From CADEDH01 sp965262175 (lineage in GTDB: Bacteria; Actinomycetota; Acidimicrobiia; Acidimicrobiales; SZUA-35): a stretch of 64,000 nucleotides of DNA. The position numbers and the translations under genes were made by a program. The notes beneath the pieces are model-generated. The model saw only the letters and a list, made by a program, of their open reading frames with translations, searched no databases and had not been told where the DNA came from. Below, piece by piece: positions 35,692 to 46,223 of the stretch (its first letter is position 1; every line of letters begins with the position of its first letter). The stretch spans positions 202,601 through 266,600 of the forward strand of contig CBDHES010000010.1 of assembly GCA_965262175.1 (NCBI GenBank), given 5' to 3'.

Positions 35692-36678
35692 TCAATCCTT
35701 GGAGATGGCAGTGGCTGTCTTCTGGAGGATGTCGACCGACTCCTCCACTGACAGGCTTGCCTCCCATGCGGTGTCGAAACTGAGTTCGGCGAGATGCACC
35801 TCGTCCGAGGATTCGGTTGGCTTGACCGGTCGGATGCCCTCCTGCCAGAGAACCGTCGGGACGTGCGGGCCGGAGAACCGCATCAGTATCAGTGTCGACG
35901 AGCTGACGAGTGGTCCGAGTGGTTGGGTGAAGGGGATGACGTGGATCGCCAACGTGGCCGACCGGGTCGCGATGGCATCGACCATGTAACGGAGTTGGTC
36001 GCGTTGGACGGTCCCGTCCTCGTTCACGTGTTGATGGAGGGCCGCTTCACTGATCAGAAAGTCGGCCCGGAGAGCGTTTGGGCCGTCGAGCAGCGCTTGA
36101 CGGCGGAGGCGCATCTCGACCAGTCGATCGACATCCACGGGGCGGAAGCCCGGGTCGGACTCGAAAACCGAACGAGCATAACGCTCCGTTTGGAGGAGGC
36201 CGGGGATGAGGAGGCTCTCGAAGTTCCGAATGGCGGTGGCGCCTTGCTCGAGGCCGAAGAAGCGCTGCATCTCGTCGTCGAGCTGGTCGGCGTAGTCGGC
36301 CCACCAGCCGCGTTGGCGGGCGACGGTGCGGAGCTCGTGTAGCTCGGCGAGGGTGGCGTCGTCGAAGCGGAACAGGGCGCCGAGGGCGGTGAGTTTGTCG
36401 GCGGCGAGAACCGTCTTCTCGTGCTCCACCTGGCTCCAGTAGTTTCGGGTGAAGCCCAGCTCGTCGGTGATCTGCTTGACGGTCAGGCCAAGCTCTTCAC
36501 GGCGGCGCTTCAGGCGGAGCGCAAGTTCCCAGCGCGCAACGGTCGGCGAAGCAGGCGCCACATCCTCCCCCTCCTGGTCACGGGCGGTGATGGCATCCGG
36601 CGGAACTGTAGTCGACGCCCCCAAACGACCCATCGCCTCCACCTTGGCGTCACGAAGTGTTCGCCATCGGTTCGACAC
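35692..36678 (-). CDS. XRE helix-turn-helix regulator with DUF5753 domain
   Basis: A 328-residue regulator. Residues 45-110 hold an XRE helix-turn-helix (ALRLKRRREELGLTVKQITDELGFTRNYWSQVEH). From about 130 a DUF5753 domain follows (RNFESLLIPGLLQTERYARSVF, RRQALL, SEAALHQHV, LAIHVIPF). It is the WhiJ-type partner of DUF397 proteins, often controlling development or acting as an antitoxin-like pair. The start is GTG 36678; a -35/-10 pair TTGGTA-17-TACGGT lies just upstream. An in-frame ATG at 36633 is an alternative. Confidence 0.85.
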   Translation of the reverse strand: MSNRWRTLRDAKVEAMGRLGASTTVPPDAITARDQEGEDVAPASPTVARWELALRLKRRREELGLTVKQITDELGFTRNYWSQVEHEKTVLAADKLTALGALFRFDDATLAELHELRTVARQRGWWADYADQLDDEMQRFFGLEQGATAIRNFESLLIPGLLQTERYARSVFESDPGFRPVDVDRLVEMRLRRQALLDGPNALRADFLISEAALHQHVNEDGTVQRDQLRYMVDAIATRSATLAIHVIPFTQPLGPLVSSSTLILMRFSGPHVPTVLWQEGIRPVKPTESSDEVHLAELSFDTAWEASLSVEESVDILQKTATAISKD

Positions 36679-36695
36679 CAGTTCTTTGACAGCTT

Positions 36696-36724
36696 ACCGT
36701 AACCGGTGCAAACCTCGTTACCAA
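36696..36724 (-). promoter_or_regulatory. Promoter of the XRE/DUF5753 gene
   Basis: Minus-strand TTGGTA (36719-36724), a 17-bp spacer, and TACGGT (36696-36701). The predicted start is about 10 nt before the GTG. Confidence 0.5.
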
Positions 36725-36773
36725 CGGACGAGATCAACAAGCTGTTGAGCTTCCCGTCGGATAGGGGGTTTCG

Positions 36774-37855
36774 ATGTCCGAAGGACCGTTGACCATAGGG
36801 TTGGTCGTACCGTCGCTCGCCGCACCTCGCCACGAGGGGTTGGGCCTGGCGGTCGAGGGCCTGGCCCGCGGCCTCCACGACCGGGGTCACGAGGTGCAGA
36901 TCCTCACCGTGACCGATCCACTGGCCAGTCCGCAGTGGGCGACCCAGGTTCAGGTCGTGGCCCGTCAGATCCGCCGAGCGGCCAGCGCCGAAGGCGAGCT
37001 CGGGCGGTGCCACATCGTGCACGATCACACGCTGGCCGGGCTCTTCGTCCGCCCGATCGAGAACCGCATCCCGATCGTCACCACCAATCACGGGCCCTTC
37101 GACGCCGACCCGATCCCCCTGTACCGGCGCCGGCCGACCAGCACGCCCCCCTCGTCGCGCTGTCGTGTGCCCATGCTCGGTCGGCCCCGGAGTCGGTGTC
37201 GGTGGCCACGATCATCCACCCGGGATTCGACCCCGGCCCCTACCGGTACCGGCCCGCCGGATCGACCTACCTCGTCTCGGTCGGTGCCATGGGTCCCGAG
37301 GGCGGCATCGTCGAGGCGATCGAGATCGCCCGGATCACCCGGTCGGTGCTCGTGATCTGCAGTCGGATCGAGACCCCCGACGAGACCGACTACTTCTACA
37401 CCGTCGTCCGCCCCCAGCTCGACATCGACATCCAGTTCGTCGACAACCTGACCGGAGCCGATCGGATCGACCTCCTCGCCGGTGCTCGGGCGGTCGTCCA
37501 CCCGGTGCGGGCCGCCGAGCCGTTCCCGACGGCGATCGTCGAGGCCATGGCGTGTGGGACGCCGGCCCTCACCCTGGCCGGCGGTGCCGCCGTCGAGCTG
37601 ATCGACGACGGCACGACCGGCCTCGTGGCCGACGACGTCGACGGACTCGCCGACCATGTGGCCGGGATCGACGGGCTGAGCCGAGGAGCCTGTCGCCGCC
37701 GCTTCGAGCGCTACTTCGGCCCCGACGAGGTCGCCCGCCACCACGAGGACTTCTACCGGGAAACGATCGCCAGGATCGCCGCCAACGCCAAGACCGGCCC
37801 CGACCACGGCTACTCAGCGCCTGTCGTCGATGGCTGGACCTCGGCGTTCTTCTAA
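36774..37855 (+). pseudogene. Family 4 glycosyltransferase interrupted by a frameshift
   Basis: Two frames together make one GT-B glycosyltransferase of about 360 residues. Frame 1 (36774 to about 37130) has PSLAAPRHEGLGLAVEGLARGLHDRGHEV and HDHTLAGL...TTNHGPFD. Frame 2 (from about 37130 to 37855) has LVALSCAHARSAP, IHPGFDP, LVSVGAMGPEGG and the donor-site EPFPTAIVEAMACGTPA. The reading frame moves by -1 between ...PLYRRR and ADQHAPLVALS, equivalent to one missing base near 37128-37135. A C6 run follows at about 37145. It could be a real null allele, a sequencing error or, less likely, programmed shifting. Confidence 0.75.
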
Positions 37856-37866
37856 GGCGCGGCACC

Positions 37867-37912
37867 GGGCCCGGCTGCGACCTGTGGGGGCGTCGCAGTC
37901 GGGCCCTTCTCT
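37867..37912. terminator. Strong bidirectional terminator hairpin
   Basis: Arms GGGCCCGGCTGCGAC (37867-37881) and GTCGCAGTCGGGCCC (37892-37906) form a 15-bp stem with one G-U pair and a 10-nt loop, followed by TTCTCTC. It lies between the convergent glycosyltransferase and ABC exporter genes. Confidence 0.75.
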
Positions 37913-37941
37913 CGCCCTCGGGCCTCGGGCCCTCGGGCCGG

Positions 37942-39810
37942 TCATCGACCCGATGCGGTCAATCCACGCTGCCAGGCATCGAACAACGAGGCGTACTGAC
38001 CGCCGGCGGCGACGAGCTCGGCGTGAGAGCCCAACTCGACGAGACGGCCGCCATCGACCACCCCGACCCGGTCCGACCGCTCGGCCGTCGACAGCCGATG
38101 GGCGATCACGATCACCGTTCGACCGCCCATCAGCGCCTCCATCGCCTCCTCGACGAGCACCTCGGTGCCGGGGTCGAGGCTCGACGTCGCCTCGTCGAGG
38201 ACCAGCACCGCCGGGTCGACCACCGCCGCCCGGGCCAACGAGACCAGCTGGCGTTCGCCGGCCGACAGCCGGCTGCCCCGTTCCCGGACCACCGTGTCGA
38301 TGCCCTGGGGGAGGGCGGCGATCCGATCCCAGGCACCGATGCGGCGGAGGGCGGCGGTGACGTCGGCGTCGGACGCACCGGGCGCGGCGACTCTGATGTT
38401 GTCGGCCACGGTCCCGGCGAACAGGAACCCCTCCTGAGGGACGACGACGATCCGCTGTCGGAGGCTGGCCACGGTCGCATCCCGGAGGTCGACGCCCCCG
38501 AAGCGGACCGAGCCCTCGACCGGGTCGTACAGCCGGGCCATCAGCTTGGCCAGCGTCGACTTGCCGGCCCCGGTCGGACCGACCAGGGCCAGCCGTTCAC
38601 CGTCGGCCACGGTGACATCGACCGACGACAGGACCATCGGCCCCTCGGAGGCGGTCGGCCCGTCGTCCCCGGTGCCGGTCCCATCACCGCCGGCAGCATC
38701 GTCGTCGTCACCCGCCAGCTGGTAGCGGAACGAGACCCGCTCGACCGTCAGATCGCCCCGGTCCGGCAGCGGTTCGGCCGTGGCTCGCTCGTCGATGGCG
38801 ATCGGCGTGTCGAGGATCCGATAGAGCTTGGCCAGCGACGCGGCGCCCGACTGGACCATGTTGAACAGCAGGCTCAGGTTCTGGACCGGCTCGAACAGGT
38901 TGGCCAACAACAGCACGAAGGCGGCGACGGTGCCGAGGCTCAGCTGGCCCTCCCGGACCATCAGCCCGCCGACGGCGATAGCGAGCGCGGTGGTCGCCAC
39001 CCCGCAGAAGTCGACGATCGGCACGTACCAGGTGGTGATCCGCATCGAGCGCATGTGGGCCCGGTAGAGCCGATCGTTCGTCTCGGCGAACCGGGCCGCC
39101 TCGACGTCCTCCCGGGCGAAGGCCTGCACGACCCGAACGCCGGCGAAGCCTTCCTGGAGGCCCGACAGGGTGGTGGCGATCTCGTCTCGAACCTGGAGGT
39201 AGGCATCGTTGGAGTCCCGCTTGAACTTGATGCTGGCCGGGATGAGGATCGGCAGCACGACGAGCACCACCAGCGTCAGCTGCCAGCTGAGGGCGAGCAG
39301 GGCGGCCAGGGTCAGCCCGAGGAGCAGCGAGGCCGAGATGAACATGACCAGTCCGTACTGGACCAGCTCGGCCATCGAGTCGATGTCGGCGGTCATGCGG
39401 GACACGATCACCCCGGCCTTGGTCCGGTCGAAGTAGCTCATCGGCTGGTTCATGACGTGGCCGAACACCCGGTTGCGGAGGTCCCGGAGGAAGCTCTCAC
39501 CGACCCGGGACAGCTCGTGGATCCCGAACCGGTGGGTCACGTAGGCGATGACCGCGGCGACGACGTAGCCGGCCACGGCCTGGTTGACCACCGAACCGTC
39601 GCCGACCCGGATGCCGGAGTCGATCGCCCACCGGACCAGCATCGGCCCGGCCAGCAGGGCCATGGTCCACGCCACCAGGAGGGCCGCAGCGAGCAGACCG
39701 CGCCGCCGGTAGGGGAGAAGAAAGCGCCCGGTTCGTCGTAGGACCTTGCCGGTCGCCGCCAGATCGAGGGCGTCCTCCTCGTCGACCCCGCTGGCCAGCC
39801 AGCCGGCCAT
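37942..39810 (-). CDS. ABC exporter half-transporter, subunit with degenerate signature
   Basis: A 622-residue fused membrane and ATPase subunit (six helices, about 30-330; nucleotide-binding domain about 350-610). Walker A is GPTGAGKST and Walker B plus catalytic Glu VLVLDEATSSLD. The signature is LSAGE in place of LSGGQ. An Asp/Gly-rich insert (DDDDAAGGDGTGTGDDG) follows the first strand of the ATPase domain. Its ATG overlaps the stop of the next upstream gene (ATGA), so the two subunits are coupled and surely form a heterodimer, likely exporting a lipid or drug-like compound. Confidence 0.88.
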   Translation of the reverse strand: MAGWLASGVDEEDALDLAATGKVLRRTGRFLLPYRRRGLLAAALLVAWTMALLAGPMLVRWAIDSGIRVGDGSVVNQAVAGYVVAAVIAYVTHRFGIHELSRVGESFLRDLRNRVFGHVMNQPMSYFDRTKAGVIVSRMTADIDSMAELVQYGLVMFISASLLLGLTLAALLALSWQLTLVVLVVLPILIPASIKFKRDSNDAYLQVRDEIATTLSGLQEGFAGVRVVQAFAREDVEAARFAETNDRLYRAHMRSMRITTWYVPIVDFCGVATTALAIAVGGLMVREGQLSLGTVAAFVLLLANLFEPVQNLSLLFNMVQSGAASLAKLYRILDTPIAIDERATAEPLPDRGDLTVERVSFRYQLAGDDDDAAGGDGTGTGDDGPTASEGPMVLSSVDVTVADGERLALVGPTGAGKSTLAKLMARLYDPVEGSVRFGGVDLRDATVASLRQRIVVVPQEGFLFAGTVADNIRVAAPGASDADVTAALRRIGAWDRIAALPQGIDTVVRERGSRLSAGERQLVSLARAAVVDPAVLVLDEATSSLDPGTEVLVEEAMEALMGGRTVIVIAHRLSTAERSDRVGVVDGGRLVELGSHAELVAAGGQYASLFDAWQRGLTASGR

Positions 39811-41666
39811 CAGCTCCCGCCCCCGGCCGCCGGCACGTCCCGGAGGCGGTCGCCGGTCGGGCCGTGGCCATTGCCGTCGGTCGGGCCGACGTGGCCCGGG
39901 CCACCGGAGCCGTTGCCGGCCGTCGGATCGCCGGTCGCCAGCACCTGGCGGTAGCGGGCGTTGGTCGCCAGGAGCTCGTCGTGGGTGCCCTCGGCCGCGA
40001 CCCGGCCCCCGTCGAGCAACACCACCCGGTCGGCGAGCGCCACCGTCGCCGGCCGGTGGGCGATCACGATCGTGGTTCGGCGACCGATCACCTCGCTCAG
40101 GGCATCGCGGATCTCGTGTTCCTTGGTCGGGTCGACGGCCGACGTGGCGTCGTCGAGCACCACGACCCGAGGGTCGCCGAGGAGAGCCCGGGCGATGGCC
40201 AGCCGTTGACGTTGACCGCCCGACAACGAGTAGCCCCGTTCGCCGAGCAGCGTGTCGTACCCCGACTCCAACTCGATGATGAAGTCGTGGGCCCCGGCCA
40301 GGCGGGCCGCTCGCTCGATCCGCTCCTGGGAGGCGCCTGGCTCGGCGAAGGCGATGTTGTCGGCCACCGAGGAGCTGAAGAGGAACGTGTCCTCGAACAC
40401 GATGCCGACCGCACGGCGGAGCTCGGCCAGCTCGATGTCCCGAACGTCGACCCCGTCGAGGCGGATCGACCCGCCGGTCACGTCGTAGAAGCGGGGCAGG
40501 AGGCGGGCGATGGTCGACTTGCCGGAGCCGGTCGCACCGACGATGGCCACCGTCTCTCCCGGCTCGATGACCAGGTCCAACCGGTCGAGAACGAGCCGGT
40601 CTGGAGCATGGTCGCCGTCGCCGCTCCGGTCGGTGCGTTGGTGCTCGGGCTCATAGCCGAAGCTCACGGCGTCGAGCTCGACCCGGCCTCGGCGATCGCC
40701 ATCGGGCAGGGCGACCGGTTCCCGGGGATCGACGATCGTCGGCTCGGTGGCCAGGACCGTCTGGATCCGCTGGCCGGCCGCCGACGCCCGTTGGGAGGCC
40801 GAGATGATCATCCCCAGCATCCGCAGCGGCTGGATCAGCATGGCGACGTAGATGTTGAAGCTGACGAGTTGGCCGACCGTCATCGAACCGTCGATGACCA
40901 GCTGGCCGCCCCGCCACAACACGAGGATGAGGCCGATGTTGGGCAGGAGCTCGATGGCCGGCAGGTGGATCGATCGGACCCGAGCGGCGGCCATCGACTG
41001 GTCATAGACGTCGTCGGCCTCGACCGACAGGCGGTCTCGTTGGAGGCGCTCGGCCCCGAATCCCTTGACCACCCGAACCCCGGCGACCGACTCCTCGACG
41101 ACCGATGCCAGCTGGGCCGACTCGTTCTGGATACCCATCACCGCGGGGTGGAGCCGCTGCCCGAACCGTCGGCCCAGGACGTTGACCAACGGCAGGAAGG
41201 CGAGGGCCAGGATCGTCAATCCGACGTCGGTCGCCAGCAGCAGGGCCGTCACGGCCAGGACCACCACCAGGTTTCCGAACGTGATGGGCAGCATCATGTG
41301 GACGTTCTGGAACTGTTGGAGATCGGTGTTGGCCCGGCTCATCAGGTCGCCGGTCTGAACCCGGTCGTGGTAGCCGAAGTGGAGCCGCTGGGCGTGGGTG
41401 AACAGCCGGTTCCGGTAGTGGGCTTCGACCCGGCGAGCGTTCCGGAACGCCCAGTAGCGCCGCATGCCGGTGAAGGTGCCGGATACGACGCCGGCTGCGG
41501 CGATCACCAACCCCCAGCCGATCAGGGAGCCGTCGCCGGCGATGCCCGTGTCGATGGCCCGCTGGACCAACCACGGGACGGCCACCCGGCCAGCGGTCCA
41601 GGCCAGGGCGGCGATGACCCCGACGACGAGGCCCAGCCATTCCCGCCGAATCGACTGGCCGACCAA
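39810..41666 (-). CDS. ABC exporter half-transporter, subunit with Asp in place of catalytic Glu
   Basis: A half-transporter of at least 618 residues: six helices, then an ATPase with Walker A GATGSGKST, intact signature LSGGQRQRL, and Walker B VVVLDDATSAVD, in which Asp replaces the catalytic Glu. Together with the LSAGE partner this puts both defects in the same composite ATP site, as in TM287/288- and BmrCD-type exporters. The start shown is TTG, but the frame is open to a TAA at about 41757 without a good ATG/GTG, and SKADGWRLVGQ upstream looks coding, so the N-terminus is probably longer. Confidence 0.85.
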   Translation of the reverse strand: MVGQSIRREWLGLVVGVIAALAWTAGRVAVPWLVQRAIDTGIAGDGSLIGWGLVIAAAGVVSGTFTGMRRYWAFRNARRVEAHYRNRLFTHAQRLHFGYHDRVQTGDLMSRANTDLQQFQNVHMMLPITFGNLVVVLAVTALLLATDVGLTILALAFLPLVNVLGRRFGQRLHPAVMGIQNESAQLASVVEESVAGVRVVKGFGAERLQRDRLSVEADDVYDQSMAAARVRSIHLPAIELLPNIGLILVLWRGGQLVIDGSMTVGQLVSFNIYVAMLIQPLRMLGMIISASQRASAAGQRIQTVLATEPTIVDPREPVALPDGDRRGRVELDAVSFGYEPEHQRTDRSGDGDHAPDRLVLDRLDLVIEPGETVAIVGATGSGKSTIARLLPRFYDVTGGSIRLDGVDVRDIELAELRRAVGIVFEDTFLFSSSVADNIAFAEPGASQERIERAARLAGAHDFIIELESGYDTLLGERGYSLSGGQRQRLAIARALLGDPRVVVLDDATSAVDPTKEHEIRDALSEVIGRRTTIVIAHRPATVALADRVVLLDGGRVAAEGTHDELLATNARYRQVLATGDPTAGNGSGGPGHVGPTDGNGHGPTGDRLRDVPAAGGGS

Positions 41667-41835
41667 CCGCCAGCCGTCGGCCTTCGACGCCTCGGTCGTC
41701 GCGACGGGGGCGGTGGCGGGGATGGAGACGGGGCCAGCGGTGGCGATCAGTCCGTTTTAGCGCTGGTTCCGATTGGACACGAACCCGATTCGGGACGGCG
41801 CCGATCGACCACCCTCAGTCTCGACGCCGAGAAAA

Positions 41836-41866
41836 GTTGCTAATGATGCACTCAACTATGTACCGT
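41836..41866 (+). promoter_or_regulatory. dnaK promoter with HAIR-like inverted repeat
   Basis: TTGCTA (41837-41842), an 18-bp spacer, and TACCGT (41861-41866). Overlapping it, GTTGCTA-N7-ACTCAAC (41836-41856) has the spacing of the HspR operator CTTGAGT-N7-ACTCAAG. The right half matches 6 of 7 bases, the left half only partly. It probably binds HspR encoded in the same cluster. Confidence 0.5.
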
Positions 41867-41969
41867 GTAGGGCACTGAGCTGGTAGACAAGGCAGAGCCG
41901 GCCCGCGAACCGAGGCCGAGCAGTCCCCGCTCGCAGCGGGGTCGTACCCCTTCACAGGAGAGAAATCAC

Positions 41970-43810
<1,841 letters not shown>

Positions 43811-43814
<4 letters not shown>

Positions 43815-44560
43815 CCGCCCACCAGCCCGGCAACCGGGCAGAACCGGCAGAGCCCGGTGATGCCGAGCCGAACTTCGATGCCGCCGAGGCCGCCGGCGTC
43901 GGCGGCATCACCTGGGCCGACGAGGTCCCCTCGGGCCACGCCTCGGCCGACCACGAGCCGGCCGAGGCCCCGGCCCCCGAAGGGGCGGCGGGTGCTCAGC
44001 ACGCCGCCGCCGACCCGGTCGAGGTCGACCCGTCGATGGCCGGCGCCCCGGCCGGCGGGATGCCGGCCGAGGGGGTGCCCCGCGATGAGGTGGAAGGGCC
44101 GGAGCCCGGCGCGCCGACCGTGACCGTCGAGGATCTCGTCGTCGACCTCGAGCGGGTCACCGCCGAGCGCGACCAGTACCTCGACGCCTCCCGCCGCCTC
44201 CAGGCCGAGTTCGAGAACTACCGCAAGGCGGTGGCCAAGCGGGAGGCCGAGGCCAAGGAACGGGCCAACGAGAACCTCGTGGCCCAGATCCTGCCGGTCC
44301 TCGACGCCTGCGACGGGGCCCTGGCCAGCGGCGCGACCGATGTCGAACCGGTCCGGAACACGCTGCTCGATGCGCTCGGCAAGCAGGGGCTGACCCGGAT
44401 CGACGATCAGGACGCCCCGTTCGATCCCGAGCGGCACGAAGCGGTCATGCACGAGCCCGACACCGAGAGCGGCGGCCCCGTCGTCGCCGAGGTCATGCGG
44501 GCCGGGTACAGCTGGAAGGGCCGCGTGGTCCGGCCGGCGATGGTCCGGGTGCGGGGCTGA
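43811..44560 (+). CDS. grpE: Nucleotide exchange factor GrpE
   Basis: A 249-residue partner that releases ADP from DnaK. The first ~100 residues are an Ala/Glu/Pro-rich disordered extension, longer than in E. coli. The coiled-coil (RVTAERDQYLDASRRLQAEFENYRKAVAKRE) and the C-terminal beta-wing (FDPERHEAVMHEP ... VMRAGYSWKGRVVRPAMVRV) are typical. The GTG overlaps the dnaK stop (GTGA), giving coupled translation. Confidence 0.95.
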
Positions 44561-44594
44561 CGCCCCGCAACCCGGCCGAGATCGAGGACGAGAG

Positions 44595-45707
44595 ATGCCA
44601 CAACACGATTGGTTGGACAAGGACTTCTACAAGATCCTCGGCGTGTCTGCGGACGTGTCGGAGAAGGACCTGACCAAGGCCTACCGCAAGCTGGCCCGGC
44701 AGTACCATCCCGACGCCAACCCCGACGACCCCAAGGCCGAGGAGCGGTTCAAGGAGGTCTCCGAGGCCTATGACGTGCTCGGCGATGTCGAGCGCCGCAA
44801 GGAGTACGACGAGATCCGTCGCCTCGGGCCGACCGGTGCCGGGGCCGGGTTCGGGCCCCGGAGCCCCGGGGCCGGCGGCTTCTCCTTCGACACCGGCGAC
44901 CTCTCCGACCTCCTCGGCGGCATGTTCGGCGGCGGACGCCGGACGACGGCTGGCACCGGGCCCCGCCGGGGCGACGACCTCGAAGCCGAGCTCCACCTCA
45001 GCTTCGATGAGGCCGTCGAAGGGGTGACGACATCGATCCACCTCACCTCCGACGCCGCCTGCTCGACCTGTAAGGGCTCCGGCTCGGCGCCCGGCACCAC
45101 CCCCGAGGTGTGCCCCCGATGTGATGGTCGGGGTGTCCTCGACGACAACCAGGGCTTCTTCTCCCTCAGCCAGCCGTGCGACCGGTGCGGCGGCCGAGGG
45201 AGGGTCGTGGTCGACCCCTGTCCCACGTGCCGGGGCAGCGGGATCGAGCGCAAGCCTCGGCAGGTCCGGGTCCGGATCCCGGCCGGGGTCAAGGACGGTC
45301 AGCGGATCCGGCTGAAGGGCCGGGGAACGCCGGGTCGCAACGGGGGCCCGGCCGGCGACCTCTACGTCGTGGTCGGCGTGAGTGGCCACAAGATGTTCGG
45401 CCGAAAGGGCAACCACCTCACGCTCGACCTGCCACTGAGCTTCAGCGAGGCGGCGCTCGGGGCCAATGTCAAGGTGCCAACCCTCGACGGTTCGACCGTC
45501 ACCCTGAAGATCGCCCCCGGCACCCCGAGCGGAAAGACGTTCCGGGTTCGGGGCCGGGGGGTGGCGTCGGCTGATGCGGTCGGTGACCTCCTGGTCACCG
45601 TGGTGGTCGACGTGCCGGGCGAGTTGACCGATGCCCAGCGCTCGGCGATCGAGGCGCTGGACGCAGCCACCACCTCGTCGCCCCGCGACCACCTCGGCGT
45701 GGGGTGA
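44595..45707 (+). CDS. dnaJ: Hsp40 co-chaperone DnaJ
   Basis: A 370-residue type I J-protein stimulating DnaK ATPase. It has a J domain with HPD at 38-40, a Gly/Phe-rich linker (GFGPRSPGAGGFSFDTGDLSD), four CxxCxGxG zinc motifs (CSTCKGSG, CPRCDGRG, CDRCGGRG, CPTCRGSG) and C-terminal client-binding beta domains. It lies 34 bp after grpE in the same operon, with GGACGAGAG just before the ATG. Confidence 0.96.
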   Translation: MPQHDWLDKDFYKILGVSADVSEKDLTKAYRKLARQYHPDANPDDPKAEERFKEVSEAYDVLGDVERRKEYDEIRRLGPTGAGAGFGPRSPGAGGFSFDTGDLSDLLGGMFGGGRRTTAGTGPRRGDDLEAELHLSFDEAVEGVTTSIHLTSDAACSTCKGSGSAPGTTPEVCPRCDGRGVLDDNQGFFSLSQPCDRCGGRGRVVVDPCPTCRGSGIERKPRQVRVRIPAGVKDGQRIRLKGRGTPGRNGGPAGDLYVVVGVSGHKMFGRKGNHLTLDLPLSFSEAALGANVKVPTLDGSTVTLKIAPGTPSGKTFRVRGRGVASADAVGDLLVTVVVDVPGELTDAQRSAIEALDAATTSSPRDHLGVG

Positions 45708-45744
45708 CCGGCGGCTCGGAGGCCGCCCTCGATAGGGAGATGAC

Positions 45745-46143
45745 ATGAGCGAGCAAGCCTTCGACCAACGGGCGGTCTACGTGATCTCGGTCGCCGCCGA
45801 GCTGGCCGGCGTCCACCCCCAGACCCTCCGCATCTATGAGCGCAAGGGTCTCGTGATGCCGGCCCGAACCGGGGGTGGCAGCCGTCGCTACAGCGACGCC
45901 GACATCGCCCAGCTCCAACGGATCCAACGCCTGACCGACGACGGCCTGAACCTGGCCGGCGTCAAGCGGGTCATCGAGCTGGAGGCCGAGGTGGTCCGGC
46001 TCCGGCAGGAGATCGCTGAGCTCCGGGAGTCGAGCGCCCGGGCGCTGGCCGACGTCGAGCGCCAACATCGGCGAGACCTGGTCCCGGTCAACCAGAGCGT
46101 GACGGTCTACCGCCGGGCTCCCCGCCGTCGTCGAGCCGACTGA
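45745..46143 (+). CDS. hspR: Heat-shock repressor HspR (MerR family)
   Basis: A 132-residue MerR-type repressor. VYVISVAAELAGVHPQTLRIYERKGL is the HspR winged-helix signature, followed by SRRYSDADIAQLQRIQRL, NLAGVKRVIELE and a coiled-coil, then a basic tail. HspR represses dnaK and clpB operons together with DnaK as co-repressor in actinobacteria. GGGAG lies before the ATG. It is the last gene of the cluster; clpB starts 81 bp later from its own promoter. Confidence 0.92.
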   Translation: MSEQAFDQRAVYVISVAAELAGVHPQTLRIYERKGLVMPARTGGGSRRYSDADIAQLQRIQRLTDDGLNLAGVKRVIELEAEVVRLRQEIAELRESSARALADVERQHRRDLVPVNQSVTVYRRAPRRRRAD

Positions 46144-46172
46144 TTCCGGAACTTCTCTCTGATACACCCAAG

Positions 46173-46217
46173 AAACCTGACAATGCTGTTGTCAGGTTTG
46201 CAACCTGTGGATAAACT
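46173..46217 (+). promoter_or_regulatory. clpB promoter with overlapping operator-like inverted repeats
   Basis: TTGTCA (46189-46194), a 17-bp spacer, and TAAACT (46212-46217) make the best sigma-70-type promoter in the window; transcription should begin at or next to the clpB ATG. A perfect 11-bp inverted repeat AAACCTGACAA-TGCTG-TTGTCAGGTTT (46173-46199) covers the -35 box. A second repeat, CAGGTT-TGC-AACCTG (46193-46207), fills the spacer, giving three alternating AACCTG half-sites. Confidence 0.7.
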
Positions 46218-46223
46218 TGAACC

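Noticed and set aside
37131..37150. Programmed -1 frameshift in the glycosyltransferase
   Set aside because: The conserved second-frame sequence already begins before the C6 run, and the run is not a proper slippery heptamer in the zero frame. A lost base explains it better.
46173..46199. The inverted repeat before clpB as a simple terminator of hspR
   Set aside because: No T-tract follows, and the repeat overlaps a near-consensus -35 box, so an operator is more likely, although a dual role cannot be excluded.
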